Shown: positions 21,931 through 33,734, counted from the first letter of the stretch. The stretch is DNA of 64,000 bases from Whalleya microplaca (GCA_022497155.1 MU385790.1:1-64000), one strand, 5' to 3'. Notes: generated by a model not told the origin, from the letters alone. Numbers and translations: made by a program.

Positions 21931-23274
21931 TCAGCCACCATGCGTGCAACTAGTTACCGCATAAAGCATTGTCCCGAATTCATCAACATTCTCCAACCAC
22001 TGATCTACTCTGCTGCGTCTTGCAAGGATACTAGATTCATCCAGATCTGCAGGCATTGGCCAGAGTTCGTCAATACGCAGGCCTTCTTCTACCCAATCCA
22101 CTAGGTGAACATTATACGCTGTGTCCCAATCGTATCGTGTCTGTGCCGCCCATAGAGACTTGCTTGCTGGGGCAGGCAGCCCTCGCAATTCAGTGCCAAG
22201 AAATGTCTGGAGACCCTCCTGAGTCGAAAGCACGCTGTCGAACAGGTACATCGCGAACAGCGTCCGTCGCTTCGCCTCAGCGACGATCCAGGCTTCCCAT
22301 CGCGGACGGACACGCCGTTGCTCCGCTACACACATAAGCCCCTGGCGGCTGCTTGAACAGGCGAGATCTTGAAGGTTCATCATGGCCTGTCGCAGGAATG
22401 GGTTCGACACCTGGCCGATATTGAAGAATAAAACCATGGAGTAAATCAGGTATGCTTGAAACGCCGCAAGCAGGGTCACGTCGTCATATGACCCGTGTTG
22501 CTCGTAGATGTTGCTCATCTCTCTCTGCAGCACGTCTGCGGCAACACTCTCGCTGCCTGGTAGTGGCTTTTCGCAGATGCGAACCAAACTAAGGCAAGTA
22601 GACAGTGGGGGCCTTGTTGATGTTGCCATCATTTGTGAGGAATGTACAAATGGCGGAACTCCGCGACCGCGTACCGCGACAGCCGCATACGATTTAAGAA
22701 TCCTGTAAATAAAAGCGGTGATGGTAGCCGGGTATTCTTTGGTCTTCTGTCCCGGCACGGGGATATAAGAATTGAGCCAGCGGTTGCTAATGTCGTCTGC
22801 ATTGATTGGGCTAAACAGCTCTAGGCCTGAGAAATCAAGTGTCTCCAAGTCTCTAGGCGGACGGCTTACAGCACTTAGCCTTGAGTCCGTGGGAACATGA
22901 CTTCTGGCGAATGCTGATGAAGGATTGTTATTCGAGCTATTGTCACCCATTGACGGCATCAAATCAATAGTCGATCTGCTACGACTACCTACCGTGGCAG
23001 GTGACTCGCGCTCAGGGCTCGGAAGCAGAGCCTCGGACGTGGAACGGGTGTCTGTCATAGAAGACGGGCTATACAGCTCGACCTCACCATCGCCGCCCGT
23101 GCCGTGAGCAGAGCCTCCAGATGGCGACGTCTGGGGATGCTGGGGATAAGTGCAAAACAGGCCGCGAAGGCTGCATCTGCCACAACATCCTTCTTTGCGA
23201 TCACATTTTGCCTTGGCAGTCGAACATGGCTTGCAAGCCTTCTGCCGGGATGTGGCATACCTTGCGCCTTTCAT
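21931..23274 (-). CDS. Zn2Cys6 transcription factor (447 aa)
   Basis: An intronless frame. The N-terminal cluster is C14-x2-C17-x6-C24, then C30/C31, C34 and C41, with a basic run before it (ARYATSRQK). It is followed by a disordered Ser/Pro segment to about residue 150 and a helical middle region with IVAEAKRRTLFAMYLFDSV and LPAPASKSLWAA, typical of regulators found beside metabolic or secondary-metabolite genes. Its upstream side faces the 3' end of the fumarylacetoacetase gene. A role as local regulator of the 19-25 kb genes is inference from position only. Confidence 0.85.
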   Translation of the reverse strand: MKGARYATSRQKACKPCSTAKAKCDRKEGCCGRCSLRGLFCTYPQHPQTSPSGGSAHGTGGDGEVELYSPSSMTDTRSTSEALLPSPERESPATVGSRSRSTIDLMPSMGDNSSNNNPSSAFARSHVPTDSRLSAVSRPPRDLETLDFSGLELFSPINADDISNRWLNSYIPVPGQKTKEYPATITAFIYRILKSYAAVAVRGRGVPPFVHSSQMMATSTRPPLSTCLSLVRICEKPLPGSESVAADVLQREMSNIYEQHGSYDDVTLLAAFQAYLIYSMVLFFNIGQVSNPFLRQAMMNLQDLACSSSRQGLMCVAEQRRVRPRWEAWIVAEAKRRTLFAMYLFDSVLSTQEGLQTFLGTELRGLPAPASKSLWAAQTRYDWDTAYNVHLVDWVEEGLRIDELWPMPADLDESSILARRSRVDQWLENVDEFGTMLYAVTSCTHGG

Positions 23275-23630
23275 GATGGCATCATATGATCTCCATTGAA
23301 GTTCTGGTGGCGAGAAGTCTTTGCACCTTAACTCAGGCTGAGCATAGGTGATTATGCGAAAGTTGATGGTGTTGTTCTATATATGTAAACTGTAATTCTG
23401 CGTAAGACACTGAAGAGGCAGCTGGAAGTTATTAGAGGGCTGTGGCTCTAAATCACCGGACCCAGTTTCTTCAGCTGCCCCCTAATCTCATTTATTTTCG
23501 TCTGTCAATTGAAACTAGCACTCAATCACTCAATTTTGCACCGTCAATACCTCCAAGTTTTTATATACTAGGATATCAACACCCAGCTACTAGCGTAGCA
23601 TCGGCGATAGCTTCGAAAATATTAACAGTA
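23275..23630. other. intergenic between tail of fumarylacetoacetase gene and regulator
   Basis: 356 bases that hold the promoter of the minus-strand regulator and the 3' untranslated region of the minus-strand fumarylacetoacetase gene. No distinct motif was recognised. Confidence 0.4.
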
Positions 23631-24981
23631 TTACCGAGGCGCCGCTGCTTGTACACGGCCAGCACACTCGCCGAAGCCCACCTTCTCGCCCGGCTTCCCA
23701 CAGATCCCGCGAATTATCACAGCGTCACCGTCCTTCAAGAAACGACGCACATCCATACCATATAACATGATATCCTTCTTTCCTCCCTCACTGAGTTCTA
23801 AAAAGCTCCCTCTTTCTCGCGCGGACGGCCCGCTTATTGTCCCGGACGCGAGAAGATCCCCGGTTCTCAGCGAACATCCACCGAGAGTATGATGCGCAAT
23901 CATCTGGGGAAACGACCATAATAGGTACCTAGAGCTTGTGTTACTTATGGTGGTCGCGTCTCCTTGCGGTGCTATGCCAAGTTAGCCGTGTTCACCCTCA
24001 ACTGCATCGTAGCCGCCAAGACTCACTTTCTATGTCGATTTCGAGATCGATGCCGAAGACATTTTCTTCCTTGCCCTCATTTAAGTAATCCTGCAACGGT
24101 GTCCAATTCTCAACCCCCTTGGTTCGGAACGGTTCTAGGGCATCGGCAAGGACAACCCAGGGACTGATTGTCGTAGCGAAGTTCTTACTGTTGAAAGGAC
24201 CGAGCGGGATGTACTCCCACGTCTGTATGTCCCGCGCACTCCAGTCGTTCACTAGCACGTATCCGAAGATATAGTCTTCAGCCTCGGTGACTTTGATCGA
24301 AGACCCCAGCTCATTAGCTCTTGCTATGAAGCATCCTAGCTCGAGCTCCATATCCAATCGTCTGCTGGGCGCCGTGATAGGCTGCTTAGGCTCCGCCGCT
24401 GGGTCAAGGATGATTTGACCATATGGGCGACTGACAGGTGTTCCCGAGACCACGATGCTGGAGGCTCGCCCATGGTACCCGACTGGGAGGTGAGTGTAAT
24501 TGGGCTGCAAGGCAGTCTGTTGTCCCCGAAACAACGAGCCGACAGTATAGGCATGGTGAAAGCCGGCGTAGAAATCTGTGTAGTCGCCAATGCTCATCGG
24601 CAAGTGCATCTTGACGCTCCGCTGAGGGACTAATGCCCGTTCCCGGAGCTCTGCATTATCCCTCAAGATCTCTGGGTGGGTGGTCTCGGCTGACAAAAGG
24701 TCTTGAATGACTTTGCGGACATCTCGATGAACTGGTCGACCTAATGCAGCGAAGTCATTCAACGTTGGCTTTGAGAATATGCCAACGTGGCCTTGCAGTG
24801 CCGGAAAGATGTCGCCGAATGCCGGATGCGAAGATAGAGCCTTTAGGTCAAGCACCCGAGATCCAATAGCGATGGCGGCGTGCGGCACCGGATCGGCGGC
24901 TGAGCTAATGATGCCGAAAGGGATATTGGAGAGTGAGAAGGGGGTGTCGAGAGAGACATCAGGAACCCATGATGACGCCAT
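23631..24981 (-). CDS. fahA: fumarylacetoacetase (EC 3.7.1.2)
   Basis: Exons 24027-24981 and 23631-23971, 55-bp intron (GTGAGT...ATAG), joined in phase 1, giving 431 aa, the usual length. The enzyme hydrolyses fumarylacetoacetate to fumarate and acetoacetate, the last step of tyrosine/phenylalanine catabolism, in the cytosol. Visible motifs: DFYAGFHHAYTVGSLFRG (metal Asp and catalytic His), LPVGYHGRASSIVVSGTPVS, MELELGCFI (the two metal Glu), VNDWSARDIQTWEYIPLGPF, then NFATTISPWVV, and in exon 2 QMIAHHTLGGCSLRTGDLL and GTISGP. All expected active-site residues are present. An ATG 57 bases upstream would add 19 residues, but the chosen start fits the family (MASSWVPDV). The rest of the tyrosine pathway is not here, so it could also act in another aromatic route. 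Confidence 0.92.
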
Positions 24982-25440
24982 TGCGGCGATGCGTTGGGTG
25001 AAGGTACAATCGGGGCATAAAATGTATGAATATGTCAAAATCGGAAGCGTTTAGATATCGAGTCGCTTGACAGTGATTAGATTGCTACTCGGAAACAAAT
25101 TGCAATGCCTACTCGGAACGGGCGCCTGTAGCAACCGCGAAAAGCCGAATATGGTGGAGATGATTCTCCACGTAGGTATTCCGTACATTAGGTGATAGAT
25201 TGATCGCCAGCTGCCGCAGAGGGGTAGACAACTGACACGATTCTTTAGCAGTAAGTATCCCCAAGACTACTTTCTACTATAAGCAATCACATCTGAACAG
25301 GACATTTCTAATTGGCTGGATGGATACCGCGTATACATAGAGATGAGCTAACAAAGCGAATAACCAAGTGGATTCGATCCGAGTCAGGCTTCCAAGGTAT
25401 ATGGAATGCAGTGGGTGGCACTGAGGGATTGCTTCGATTG
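24982..25440. promoter_or_regulatory. divergent promoter region
   Basis: Lies between the fumarylacetoacetase start and the first usable ATG of the large plus-strand gene. A strong GTAAGTATCC donor at 25251 with ACAG at 25297-25300 suggests a 50-bp 5'-UTR intron of the plus-strand gene. The frame is open from 25312 after an in-frame TAA at 25309. Confidence 0.45.
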
Positions 25441-28400
25441 ATGGCTGAGATGTCGGTCAACGACGTCAACTTGTTATGCCGTAAAATCAAAGGATCAAGT
25501 ACTGCAAGAGGGTCTCTCAACCAACGACAACAGCGCATCGCCGAATTATTCGAGGCCTTACATAATGTCAAGGGCGATAAGCCAGCCGTACCAAAGAATC
25601 CTGATGATAGACCACTCAAATCCTACTATAACAAGATCGTTCCTGCATGCGCTTCGGAAACGGTCTTGGCAATAGCTTCTCAGGACCTCCCGTTGAGGAA
25701 GAACGATTGCCAAGCACATGAGAAAGCCTATCAAATCAGATTCCTTGCTGCCATCTTTCCAGAGGAGGGAGCTGGGGAGAAGATTACATCCTACAAGTCT
25801 GTGCTTGAGGCTAGCAGTCTTGACTTCTCTCTTGAGGTCTTAGAGAAATTTTCTAATAGTCCAACTGCGCTCAAAGCAAATGCGGGAAACCTCATTAGGG
25901 ATATGGCATATCCGTTAGCTCGACGCTTGCGCAATCGAAGAGCAAAAGTCGATGTTCAAATACGTTTCTACAACCTTATCATTCAGTGCATCCACAAGGA
26001 GCCAAGCATCTCCGAAGAGCTGGACCGCCATCTAATTAGATGCGCAATTCAGGCGTGGAAAAGGTCTCGTAGGGGCAAGGATGCCATGGACAATATCTTA
26101 GGGACCTTGATTGGGTTCCAGCCGGAGAAAAACGAGTTCTCACTGAAAGCATATGACGGTATTGCGGAGGAGCTTCGGCACGTTGGACCTGGCCAGAGAT
26201 TTGACCTTTTACAACTATTCCTTCAAAATGTCAAGTCGTTAAAGATTCACATTGATTTCTCTCATCCCAACAATGAAAATGTTAGGTCTCTAACCCAACT
26301 ATGGAATCCGGAGCTTTTCTTCCAGCTTCCTAAGGCGATCTCAATCCGGCTTTTTGATTACTTGAGAAATTTACACCCTGATGGTAAATTCGTGAACATA
26401 CTTCCATTGTCTCGAGGTACCAGTGGTAAAAAGAACTATTGCGACCTGGATATCCTCTTCGCGTGGTTGCACTCGCGAGAGCATGGTCGCCACTTGAGTG
26501 CTGGCGCATGGCTTGAACATACCATAAAGAATTTAGAAGAGCGAAAAGATAAAGCTGTGTTGGCGCGTGATCGATACTTGAGGGCAAGATTGATCCGGTC
26601 AATATTGGATTTGTCAACCGCATCGGGGTCGTTGGATCTCTACGCAGATACTACGTTATGGGTAAGGCGATTCAAAAGGAAATTACCAATCAATTTATCG
26701 GCTATATGAGCTTTCGGATCTTTTTATGGTCTGCCCTGTTTTGAGTGCACTCCCTGCAAATTCGGAAAGCCGAGGCGCATCATTAAAGGAAATCAAAGAG
26801 GATGTCCAAAGAGCAAACGAAATTCTAATATCACACCTAGAAACAGCAACGATAGATCTTCAGGATCCGTTCTTGATATCACTTAGAAGAAATACCCTCA
26901 TAACAATTCCATTACTCGTTGCTGTAGAACGCCTAGGGAGGATTGGTCCACTGCAGAGGCGAATGCAGTTGTCTGACAGTGATGTTTACGATAGTGTGTT
27001 GGAACCGAGTCTTCATATGTTGCTGCATGTTGAACGCTCCAGGCTTGTGGGTGAATATGAAAATTTGAAACCTAGTCGCTTAGATGACTTCCTAAGCTGC
27101 AGGGTTCTAAAAGATCTAAAGACTAATCGACATGCTTTTATATTCTTCGATCATCTTGGTAAAATCCGCAATGAGACATACAAGGAGCATCGTCTCAGCA
27201 TGCACCCTGCAATAGCAACATTGCAAGCACCCTGGTACGTAATTTTAGAATGTTCTATCTATTTACCGTCATCAGATATTTCCAATGGAGGATAATTACT
27301 GACTCCCAATCGTGAACAGGCCGAAGGGGCTTCCAATTCAATCTCTTTCTCCCATCATCGGCCGAAATATGCCATATCTAGAGTCAAGAGCCAGAGAAAT
27401 CGTATTCGCACCTGCCTCAATAGTGCTAGCTCCGTTACCCAACGACAAGGACACACTCCATATTGTAGACAAATTCGTGGATAACTATAAATTCGCGGTA
27501 CGTGTGTTCGTAGCTGGAAGTGGCGAGGGGCCTGAACGAGAAAACCGAGTACTCCTGGCCTGGAATCATGCAGTGACAGAACTCACTGGTAACCTAATGT
27601 CTAGAGAAGAGTCGCTGTGGTGTTGGAAACATGTTTTTGAGTCTATTGAAGACGTTTCGTTGCCGGGGACCATAGCAGAAATTTTCCGAGTGAAAGATAT
27701 CGAGTTACCGGAATGCAGTGGCTCTGAGGATCCTGTCGAGTGGAATCCCAGTCCAGTCCTCGCTAATTTCCCATCCTCGATTATATCAGCAAAGTCCAGA
27801 GCGCTTCCGAAAACCTGTCTGGGTGTTATGCTTGGGTCCGATGGGATACTTTCATCACAGAACGTGAGAACTGTTGAAGTAGAGCTTCCTCAGTCAACCT
27901 GGGATTTCTATACATCTAAGACTATGTTGACCCCGTCAAACAGGGATGCTCTCATTGCCGCTGTAACAGCTTTCATCAACGCCAAGTATGGCACAATGGA
28001 ATCTCCGTTCATGCATCCATGCCCTTCGCCGGACGACGTCCGATTTCCCGCCTTCCGTCTAGCGGAGGAATTCTTGGAACGAGAATCCAGGCCTGACCAC
28101 TCTCTAGATTCAGCTTTAAAGCTTTTGGCTAAGCTTTCAGCCTACACCCCTGTTCAATTACCTTTTCATTTGATGAGGTCTTTGAACAGGCCCAAAAAAG
28201 AAGCATCTGGTGCGATGGTGGAAATTACAAACCAGATTTCTCGCGGAGATCAAGCATGGAATGCTTGCCAAAACATTCGTTTTTTTGTCAAGTGCAACAA
28301 GTCTTCACAGCGACATCCGCTCAGCATCAAGTTCCTAAATCACTATCCCGCAATCACCGTAAAGGAACTTTTTTCCGACCTCTCATCGAATATTCAAGAT

Positions 28401-30020
28401 GAACTTCAGAAGCAGAAAGAAATGAAGCTAAAAACAGGCAAGGGCAAGAAACCTTCGACACCGAGTGTTTCAGTAAGAACTGTGAGGATAATTGCGCAGA
28501 TGCTATGTGGAGGTAAGTATTTGAACCAGGAATTTGCATGCAATATTCTCTTGCAGCTATTAAAGAGCGCTCCACGTACGGACATGAAGATATCAATTGC
28601 GAAAAGCTTGTTGAGTATATCATCCGGGACAGAAAGTGCTGCACTCAGATTGCTCGTAATTGATATCCTGGAAGAGTACATCGTTCCCAAAGCTGCATCC
28701 ATCAACGCACATCTGCCGACGTCTGAAAAGAAATGGGTCGACGCTGAGGCTAGAGATTGCCCTCTTCCAAAAGTTCACGCAAGCAAAAGAACGTGGCGAT
28801 TACCTCCGATACAGAAGTTGCTTGTCAATGCGACTCCTACTATCCTCAGACGTAAAGAGGAAGCCGGCCGTCCGAGTAGAGAAGCGTGGATGAAGCGTGT
28901 TATACTTCCGATGATAGAAGGATCGGCTTCTAATCATCGACGATGGATGTCGTTGTTTTTGAAGCGCAATGGGTTTGAACTATCCTCCGACAGCTTGCCA
29001 TTAGTGCCATTAAGGCCGAAGTTGCTACTTCACCTATTGCGAACCAATAATGAGTTCTACCCTGCCTCAACTTTCAAGACAGTGAAGGACCTATCCATGA
29101 TCATGATCGATCCTCCAGAGAGCATACGTGCCATTAACCAGGCCATCAAAAATGATTCTACTCTTTTTCGGTCGGAGGCTGGGACACATTGGCTTTCGGT
29201 CTGGTCAAATACCAATGCACATCCATGGAGCTTCGGAATTACGCAGAGTGCTGATCTTCTCCTCGACATTAAGACGAACACTTTAGAACAGGGACTTGGT
29301 GGCGCTAATGTTGTCAGCATTCAACAGTTCCTTCGAGAAGTAGCTGAATCGTATCTGGCAAGATCCGATACCACGTCCTATGGCGATTTCACCAACTACC
29401 TTAGTTTCTTTGGGCGGATTAACTCACTTCAAGATTACAACTATTGGCAAACAAATTGTCTACCACTACTCGAGGGGTTTATCTCACGCATAAACTCGTT
29501 GCGAACTCCGGAGTGGCAGCGGGATCCTGATCGATGGCCGTCGAAACTGCCAGAGACATTGCCAATCAAACTCCAAATCTTCAAGGCACGGTGCTGGCGT
29601 TCATCTTCCCGCCGCCTATCTAAGGCAGATGTCGAGACTTACGCCAATAATGTTACATTACTACTGCAGGACATCACTAAGACTGACGAGCCCTATCACA
29701 ACAGCTGGTCGAGTCTGAAATCAACAGTTTTAGATACGTTCCAGAGGATGCACTTTGTCCAGCTTTCACTCAAGTTCGGCTCACTAAATCGTTGTCACTC
29801 ACCAAATCTGACACTGGTTGACCACCCCAACATAGAGCTCGCGGACACATTAATTACTGAGGCAGATGATCCATGCGATCTCCCATTCGTAACTAGAATG
29901 CGGGAGATGCTTGGTAGCTGGGAATCTTGCCATAATGAGGTTGTTCGGAAAAGGGCTGAGACCATCTGGGCAATGCTCAAGGATCCCGATGAGCAGCCAG
30001 GGTGGTATGAATGTTATTAG
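25441..30020 (+). CDS. very large conserved-looking protein of unknown function (about 1,481 aa)
   Basis: Exons from 25441 (or upstream) to 26661, 26711-27234 and 27320-30020; introns of 49 bp (GTAAGG...TGAG) and 85 bp (GTACGT...ACAG) keep phase. The same frame is open back to 25312 and the 43 extra residues look protein-like (WIRSESGFQGIWNAVGGTEG), but an in-frame TAA precedes them, so either the start is at 25441 or an upstream exon splices in. The protein is soluble and helix-rich with regular Leu spacing and many Trp/Arg, without signal peptide or transmembrane segments. A Lys-rich stretch (residues about 950-965) is the only low-complexity part. I recognise no catalytic motif; an alpha-solenoid scaffold is a reasonable guess from composition, no more. 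Confidence 0.72.
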
Positions 30021-30137
30021 TAGGTGTAGAAGGATCCAGGCGATTGAATTAGTTGATATATAGATGAATGCGTCAGCTTTGGAAGCCCAAAGCTTAATGT
30101 ATGAATCAGTTTGTAGATAGTAGAAAATTATATCTAT

Positions 30138-30671
30138 TTGTCCGACGACGTGGTTAAAAGCACGGTGAAATCGGTTAAAACCACGGTGGTCGATGCTTAG
30201 ACTAATTACCTAGCGCCGCAATACTTTTAGCTAGTAAACGGATGTACCTTTTCTATTGAACTTTCTTTTTCCCTCAATTGCAACACTTACCACTTGTCAT
30301 CACTCGAGGGTATCACCATGGCTGAATTCGCTGATAGTCCCCTTTTTGTTGACGCGAAAAAATTGATTTCTCATTGAGAGTTAGATTAGATTAGATTAGA
30401 TTAGATAAGAAAACGCGCGCGCTTGAATTTTATTGCAGATTTGAAGGAATTGGAGGGTGTTAAGTGCTATTGTCAGTTGTTGAATGCTTCCATCTGTTGC
30501 ACTTCATATGGCTCTATGATTCTTAGAGACGATACAAATACATCCGTACTTGCTAGTGAAATGTACCGCCGGGAAGGTATCTCCACTATATTGATATATT
30601 TAGAATATGAAGCTCAGACCACCGTGGTTTTAACCGATTTCACCGTGCTTTTAACCACGTCGGTTGTCCGA
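30138..30671. mobile_element. non-autonomous TIR DNA transposon (MITE-like), about 517 bp
   Basis: Perfect 46-bp inverted repeats at 30146-30191 and 30617-30662 enclose 425 bp. The 8-mer TTGTCCGA occurs directly outside the left repeat (30138-30145) and one base outside the right repeat (30664-30671), as expected for an 8-bp target-site duplication. Each inverted repeat contains GGTTAAAA(G/C)CACGGTG twice, which resembles duplicated transposase-binding sites. The interior has no transposase ORF, but carries a pentanucleotide TTAGA run. An 8-bp duplication points to hAT-like elements and the long TIR to MULE-like ones, so the superfamily is unsettled. Confidence 0.85.
30381..30408. repeat. (TTAGA)n microsatellite inside the TIR element
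   Basis: About five consecutive TTAGA units in the interior of the 517-bp element, followed by a CGCGCGCGC run at 30414-30421. Confidence 0.8.
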
Positions 30672-30925
30672 ATGTCCGCAAGATAAATCATGGCTAAGTC
30701 CCACCGCCCTGTCTCCACAGACCCCCTTTCGGCATTAACGACTGAACTGTCTTGCTCAATCAAAATGACATGCTGTACCATCAACACGGTTCGAATTTTG
30801 GGCTAGCGACATCAATAACGGACTGGGATCGAAGTCCTGATATTCCTGATTTTTTGTATGATCGATACTCGTGGTTAGATACGATGGCCATCCAGATTGT
30901 CAGAGTGCTATAGATCAATGCCGAA

Positions 30926-31446
30926 TTAGCTCAAACTCTCGTAAGTTCGACTGAATAATAAATAAGGCTGAGCGTACGCTAAAATCATAGCATTCGCGAC
31001 AATGACCCAACTTAAACCACAACGGAAGCCCTGACAAAGGTGTGATATCCCCATGAATGTGAGTACCACCACAGCGAACCAAAAGAGGACCTCGAGGGAG
31101 TTGAGAATTGCATATGCTTTGAGACTCGCCCATTTCCGCAAACGACTGATGTGGGAGGTCAGGAGCTGATAGGCAATAACAACGAGACTTTTGACACCCT
31201 AAAGTTGTGTCAGTCTGTGTGCCATTAAGCATTCATTGACGGTCTTACCATAGCGATTCCAATCGTATCTGATCTGGTTGTTGGCACACCGCTTGGTTTA
31301 GTTGCAACTCGCGCGACAGTAAGGGAAATCACAACCATGATCAGTGTAATCTGAGCAATGTGAACTTTCATTTTATGGCATATGTCAAAGAAAGCACTAG
31401 TCAGAAAACTGCCTATGACGTGAGTTAGAATTCCGGATTTCTCCAT
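30926..31446 (-). CDS. four-helix fungal membrane protein, unknown function
   Basis: Exons 31249-31446 and 30926-31198, 50-bp intron (GTAAGA...TTAG), phase 0; 156 aa from this ATG, or 131 aa from the ATG at 31371 (MKVHIAQ), which fits related proteins better. Helix 1 is ITLIMVVISLTVARVA, then GIAMGVKSLVVIAYQLL, the WASLKAYAILNSLEVLFWFAVVVL segment and LSWVIVANAMILAYA. The order and the SLKAY.ILN.LEV.FW pattern match a fungal family of MARVEL-like integral membrane proteins without known role. The protein ends soon after helix 4, so the C-terminal tail is shorter than I would expect. Confidence 0.7.
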
Positions 31447-32228
31447 TGTCGAGTAAGGATGGTTGCTGGGTATGGGTTGCAAATGGGATGTCTCGGTGTA
31501 TATATCGATAATGAAAAATGATTCAAAGCTCAACTGATATAAGAAATTCAGGGTGTCTCAGATGATCCCATCATCTTTTGAAGGAACGCGAATGTCTTCA
31601 TCAGTTTCTACATCGATTGAATGAATGTTTGTAATACGTGTATTATATGTACCGATACGAGAGGTTGTCTTATCAAGAAGTTGATTCGACTGCCTGATAG
31701 TAAGTTTCAATGTCTGAGCTCGGGGCTTAACCCCATTAGAGCGAATATCATAATACATATAGACAAAACACAACTTTCCTTGCTAGCAAGATGTCCTCGG
31801 CAGTAAACTATTTTTTAGTTGTATATATTTATATATGCTTTAAACCGGTGGTAGGCGATGCTCGTAAGTTGTATACCAATACGCGTGTTACTAATACGCG
31901 CATTTGAAAGTTTGTGTTATAAATGGCTAAGATTATGGTAGAAAAGCTTAGCTCGGTATCCCTGAACTAGGTAGTCTCACTAATTAGACCACTTATATAA
32001 TAATGAAGATAATGCATCGTGATGATTGATTGTGTATAGAGCAGGTCATTGTATCCATTATGGCCCCTTCCAACTAGTATTAGAGGAATACTTCAAGTTG
32101 CTAGTTCTGACAGGCACCAATAAGCTCTGCATTTTGTCGATATCAATGTTTGCTTCACTTGCCCCAAGCGGTCAAATATCAGTTCCTTCAAAACAAATGA
32201 AACATCAACTTGAACCATTTCAGAAGTT
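31447..32228. other. intergenic
   Basis: Only short ORFs on both strands; no recognisable element. A+T-rich near 31800-31850. Probably contains the promoter of the membrane-protein gene and the 3' end of the kinase-like gene. Confidence 0.4.
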
Positions 32229-33227
32229 CTAGCCTCCATATGGGGCCTCATTCCCTCTGATAAAAGGAATTCGGTAAGTCAGAAACTTAGGTAGAGCCTT
32301 TAGAGCAATATGACTAAACCCGACCTTCTCGTCCTCGAAGAAAAAGCAATCCAACAAAGTCACGAGGATAACTGCATCCTGTACTAAAAAAATATGTTCT
32401 TTCAAGATGTTGCGAATATCTATTGGCATTCCATCAAACAGCTCATCCCAAAAAGCCCGTTCCGCAACCTCAAACTCATCAGGCATCCGAAACTCCCCGC
32501 CCGTGTATTTGCCAGCGATGGTGTGAATGCGACCGAAGCCAACTCCAAATGGCTGTGGCGTGGATAGCTCCCAATCGACCAAGCCGGTGACGCGGCAATT
32601 CTCATCGACTAGAACATTTACGTCATCAAGGTCGTAGTGGGTGACCCATAGTGGGAGCGTTTTCAGCTGTTCTAGTTGATTAAGGAAACCTTGAACGTGA
32701 TGGCGGTACGGGAGAATATCCTCCAAAGGCGATGCCAAGATGGCATTCAGATGGGGTCGTATCTTGTTATCGATAGCTTCACTACTGCTATGAGCGAGCC
32801 AGCCCTTGGAAAATACGTGACCAAGGGATTTATTGATAGTTATTCGACCCTGAGCACCCTTGCCAGCAACCCCCTGGAACCACATATTGCCATACAGACG
32901 CGTAAGACAGTAAGCCCAAACGCGCTCACTAAGAAGCTCATCATCCTCCAAAGCTCTAGCATGTGGAACAATGTGGCCTAGAGTATCCCTAGCAACTTCG
33001 AAGGCGTCCAAGTCGAGTGGCTCGGTGCGAAACTGGACCACCACCTTACGATTATCTGATAAGGTCAAGAACAGGGTCCTACTGAACAATCCCTCAATGA
33101 AAGGCTTGTCGACCTTCGTGGTAGCACTTCCTAGATGTCTAGAGACCAGTTTCTTTGCCCATTCAGCTTGCTTCGTTGGTGTGTCGGGAAGCTTTGGTAG
33201 GTCTTTATCAGAACTAATCATTGGCAT
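32229..33227 (-). CDS. aminoglycoside-phosphotransferase (APH) family kinase-like protein
   Basis: Single exon, 332 aa from the chosen ATG at 33227 (the open frame extends 24 residues further but starts with an implausible hydrophobic run). The APH fold catalytic loop is visible as WVTHYDLDDVNVLVDENCRVTG, followed directly by LVDWELS, equivalent to the HxDxxxxNxL and D-W-E metal-binding motifs. The N-lobe is less conserved. Fungal members phosphorylate unknown small molecules; antibiotic resistance should not be assumed. Upstream 500 bases are free of genes. Confidence 0.8.
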   Translation of the reverse strand: MPMISSDKDLPKLPDTPTKQAEWAKKLVSRHLGSATTKVDKPFIEGLFSRTLFLTLSDNRKVVVQFRTEPLDLDAFEVARDTLGHIVPHARALEDDELLSERVWAYCLTRLYGNMWFQGVAGKGAQGRITINKSLGHVFSKGWLAHSSSEAIDNKIRPHLNAILASPLEDILPYRHHVQGFLNQLEQLKTLPLWVTHYDLDDVNVLVDENCRVTGLVDWELSTPQPFGVGFGRIHTIAGKYTGGEFRMPDEFEVAERAFWDELFDGMPIDIRNILKEHIFLVQDAVILVTLLDCFFFEDEKVGFSHIALKALPKFLTYRIPFIRGNEAPYGG

Positions 33228-33734
33228 TATTGAGAAAATCGATTTCCAAAATGAGTAATTGTCACAGAAGGTGTAAACTAAAATAATCAATTGAATCAAC
33301 GTTGTAAGAGTCGCGTGTGTATTGGTAGCCTTTTGCTTGTTTGGTTGTTGGTTGGTTGTCTTTCATGTGTACTTGTCCCATTGCACTGTGACCTCACGGA
33401 CTCGGAACCAACAACCGAGCATTAGCCAACTGCGTCTCAGCGTGCATCACAATCAATGTAGATATGCGTGGCCATGATTTCAGAGAGAGCAGAAGCATTC
33501 GGACTTCAGATAATAGAACCGGTGGTATTATTCTTAGCTTTTCATGTACAGCTAGGTCAAGAATACTCTAGACATTAGACATTTCTAGATATGATACAGG
33601 CAAGAAAAGGTAAGGCAGATTGCCCCAAGACTCGGTGACTGCGTATTAGATAAGCCACAGCGGCGGTCAGCCAAGAGCTCTAGCAGTAGAGGAGATGTAG
33701 GTTATGGATCTCCATCAGGCGTGCTTACGTATCG
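33228..33734. other. intergenic
   Basis: Promoter side of the kinase-like gene and 3' side of the peroxidase gene. Contains a (TTGG/TTGT)-rich stretch near 33328-33360. Nothing else is recognised. Confidence 0.4.

Larger units (their letters stand above)
30021..30925. other. intergenic holding a short DNA transposon
   Basis: The 905 bases between the large gene and the four-helix membrane protein gene. It is mostly filled by the TIR element described separately. The remaining flanks hold nothing recognisable. Confidence 0.5.

Noticed and set aside
30423..30686. 87-codon ORF inside the TIR element
   Set aside because: It runs through the right inverted repeat and has no transposase features.
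32229..33227. Antibiotic-resistance kinase
   Set aside because: Only the general APH fold motifs are present; fungal members have diverse or unknown substrates.
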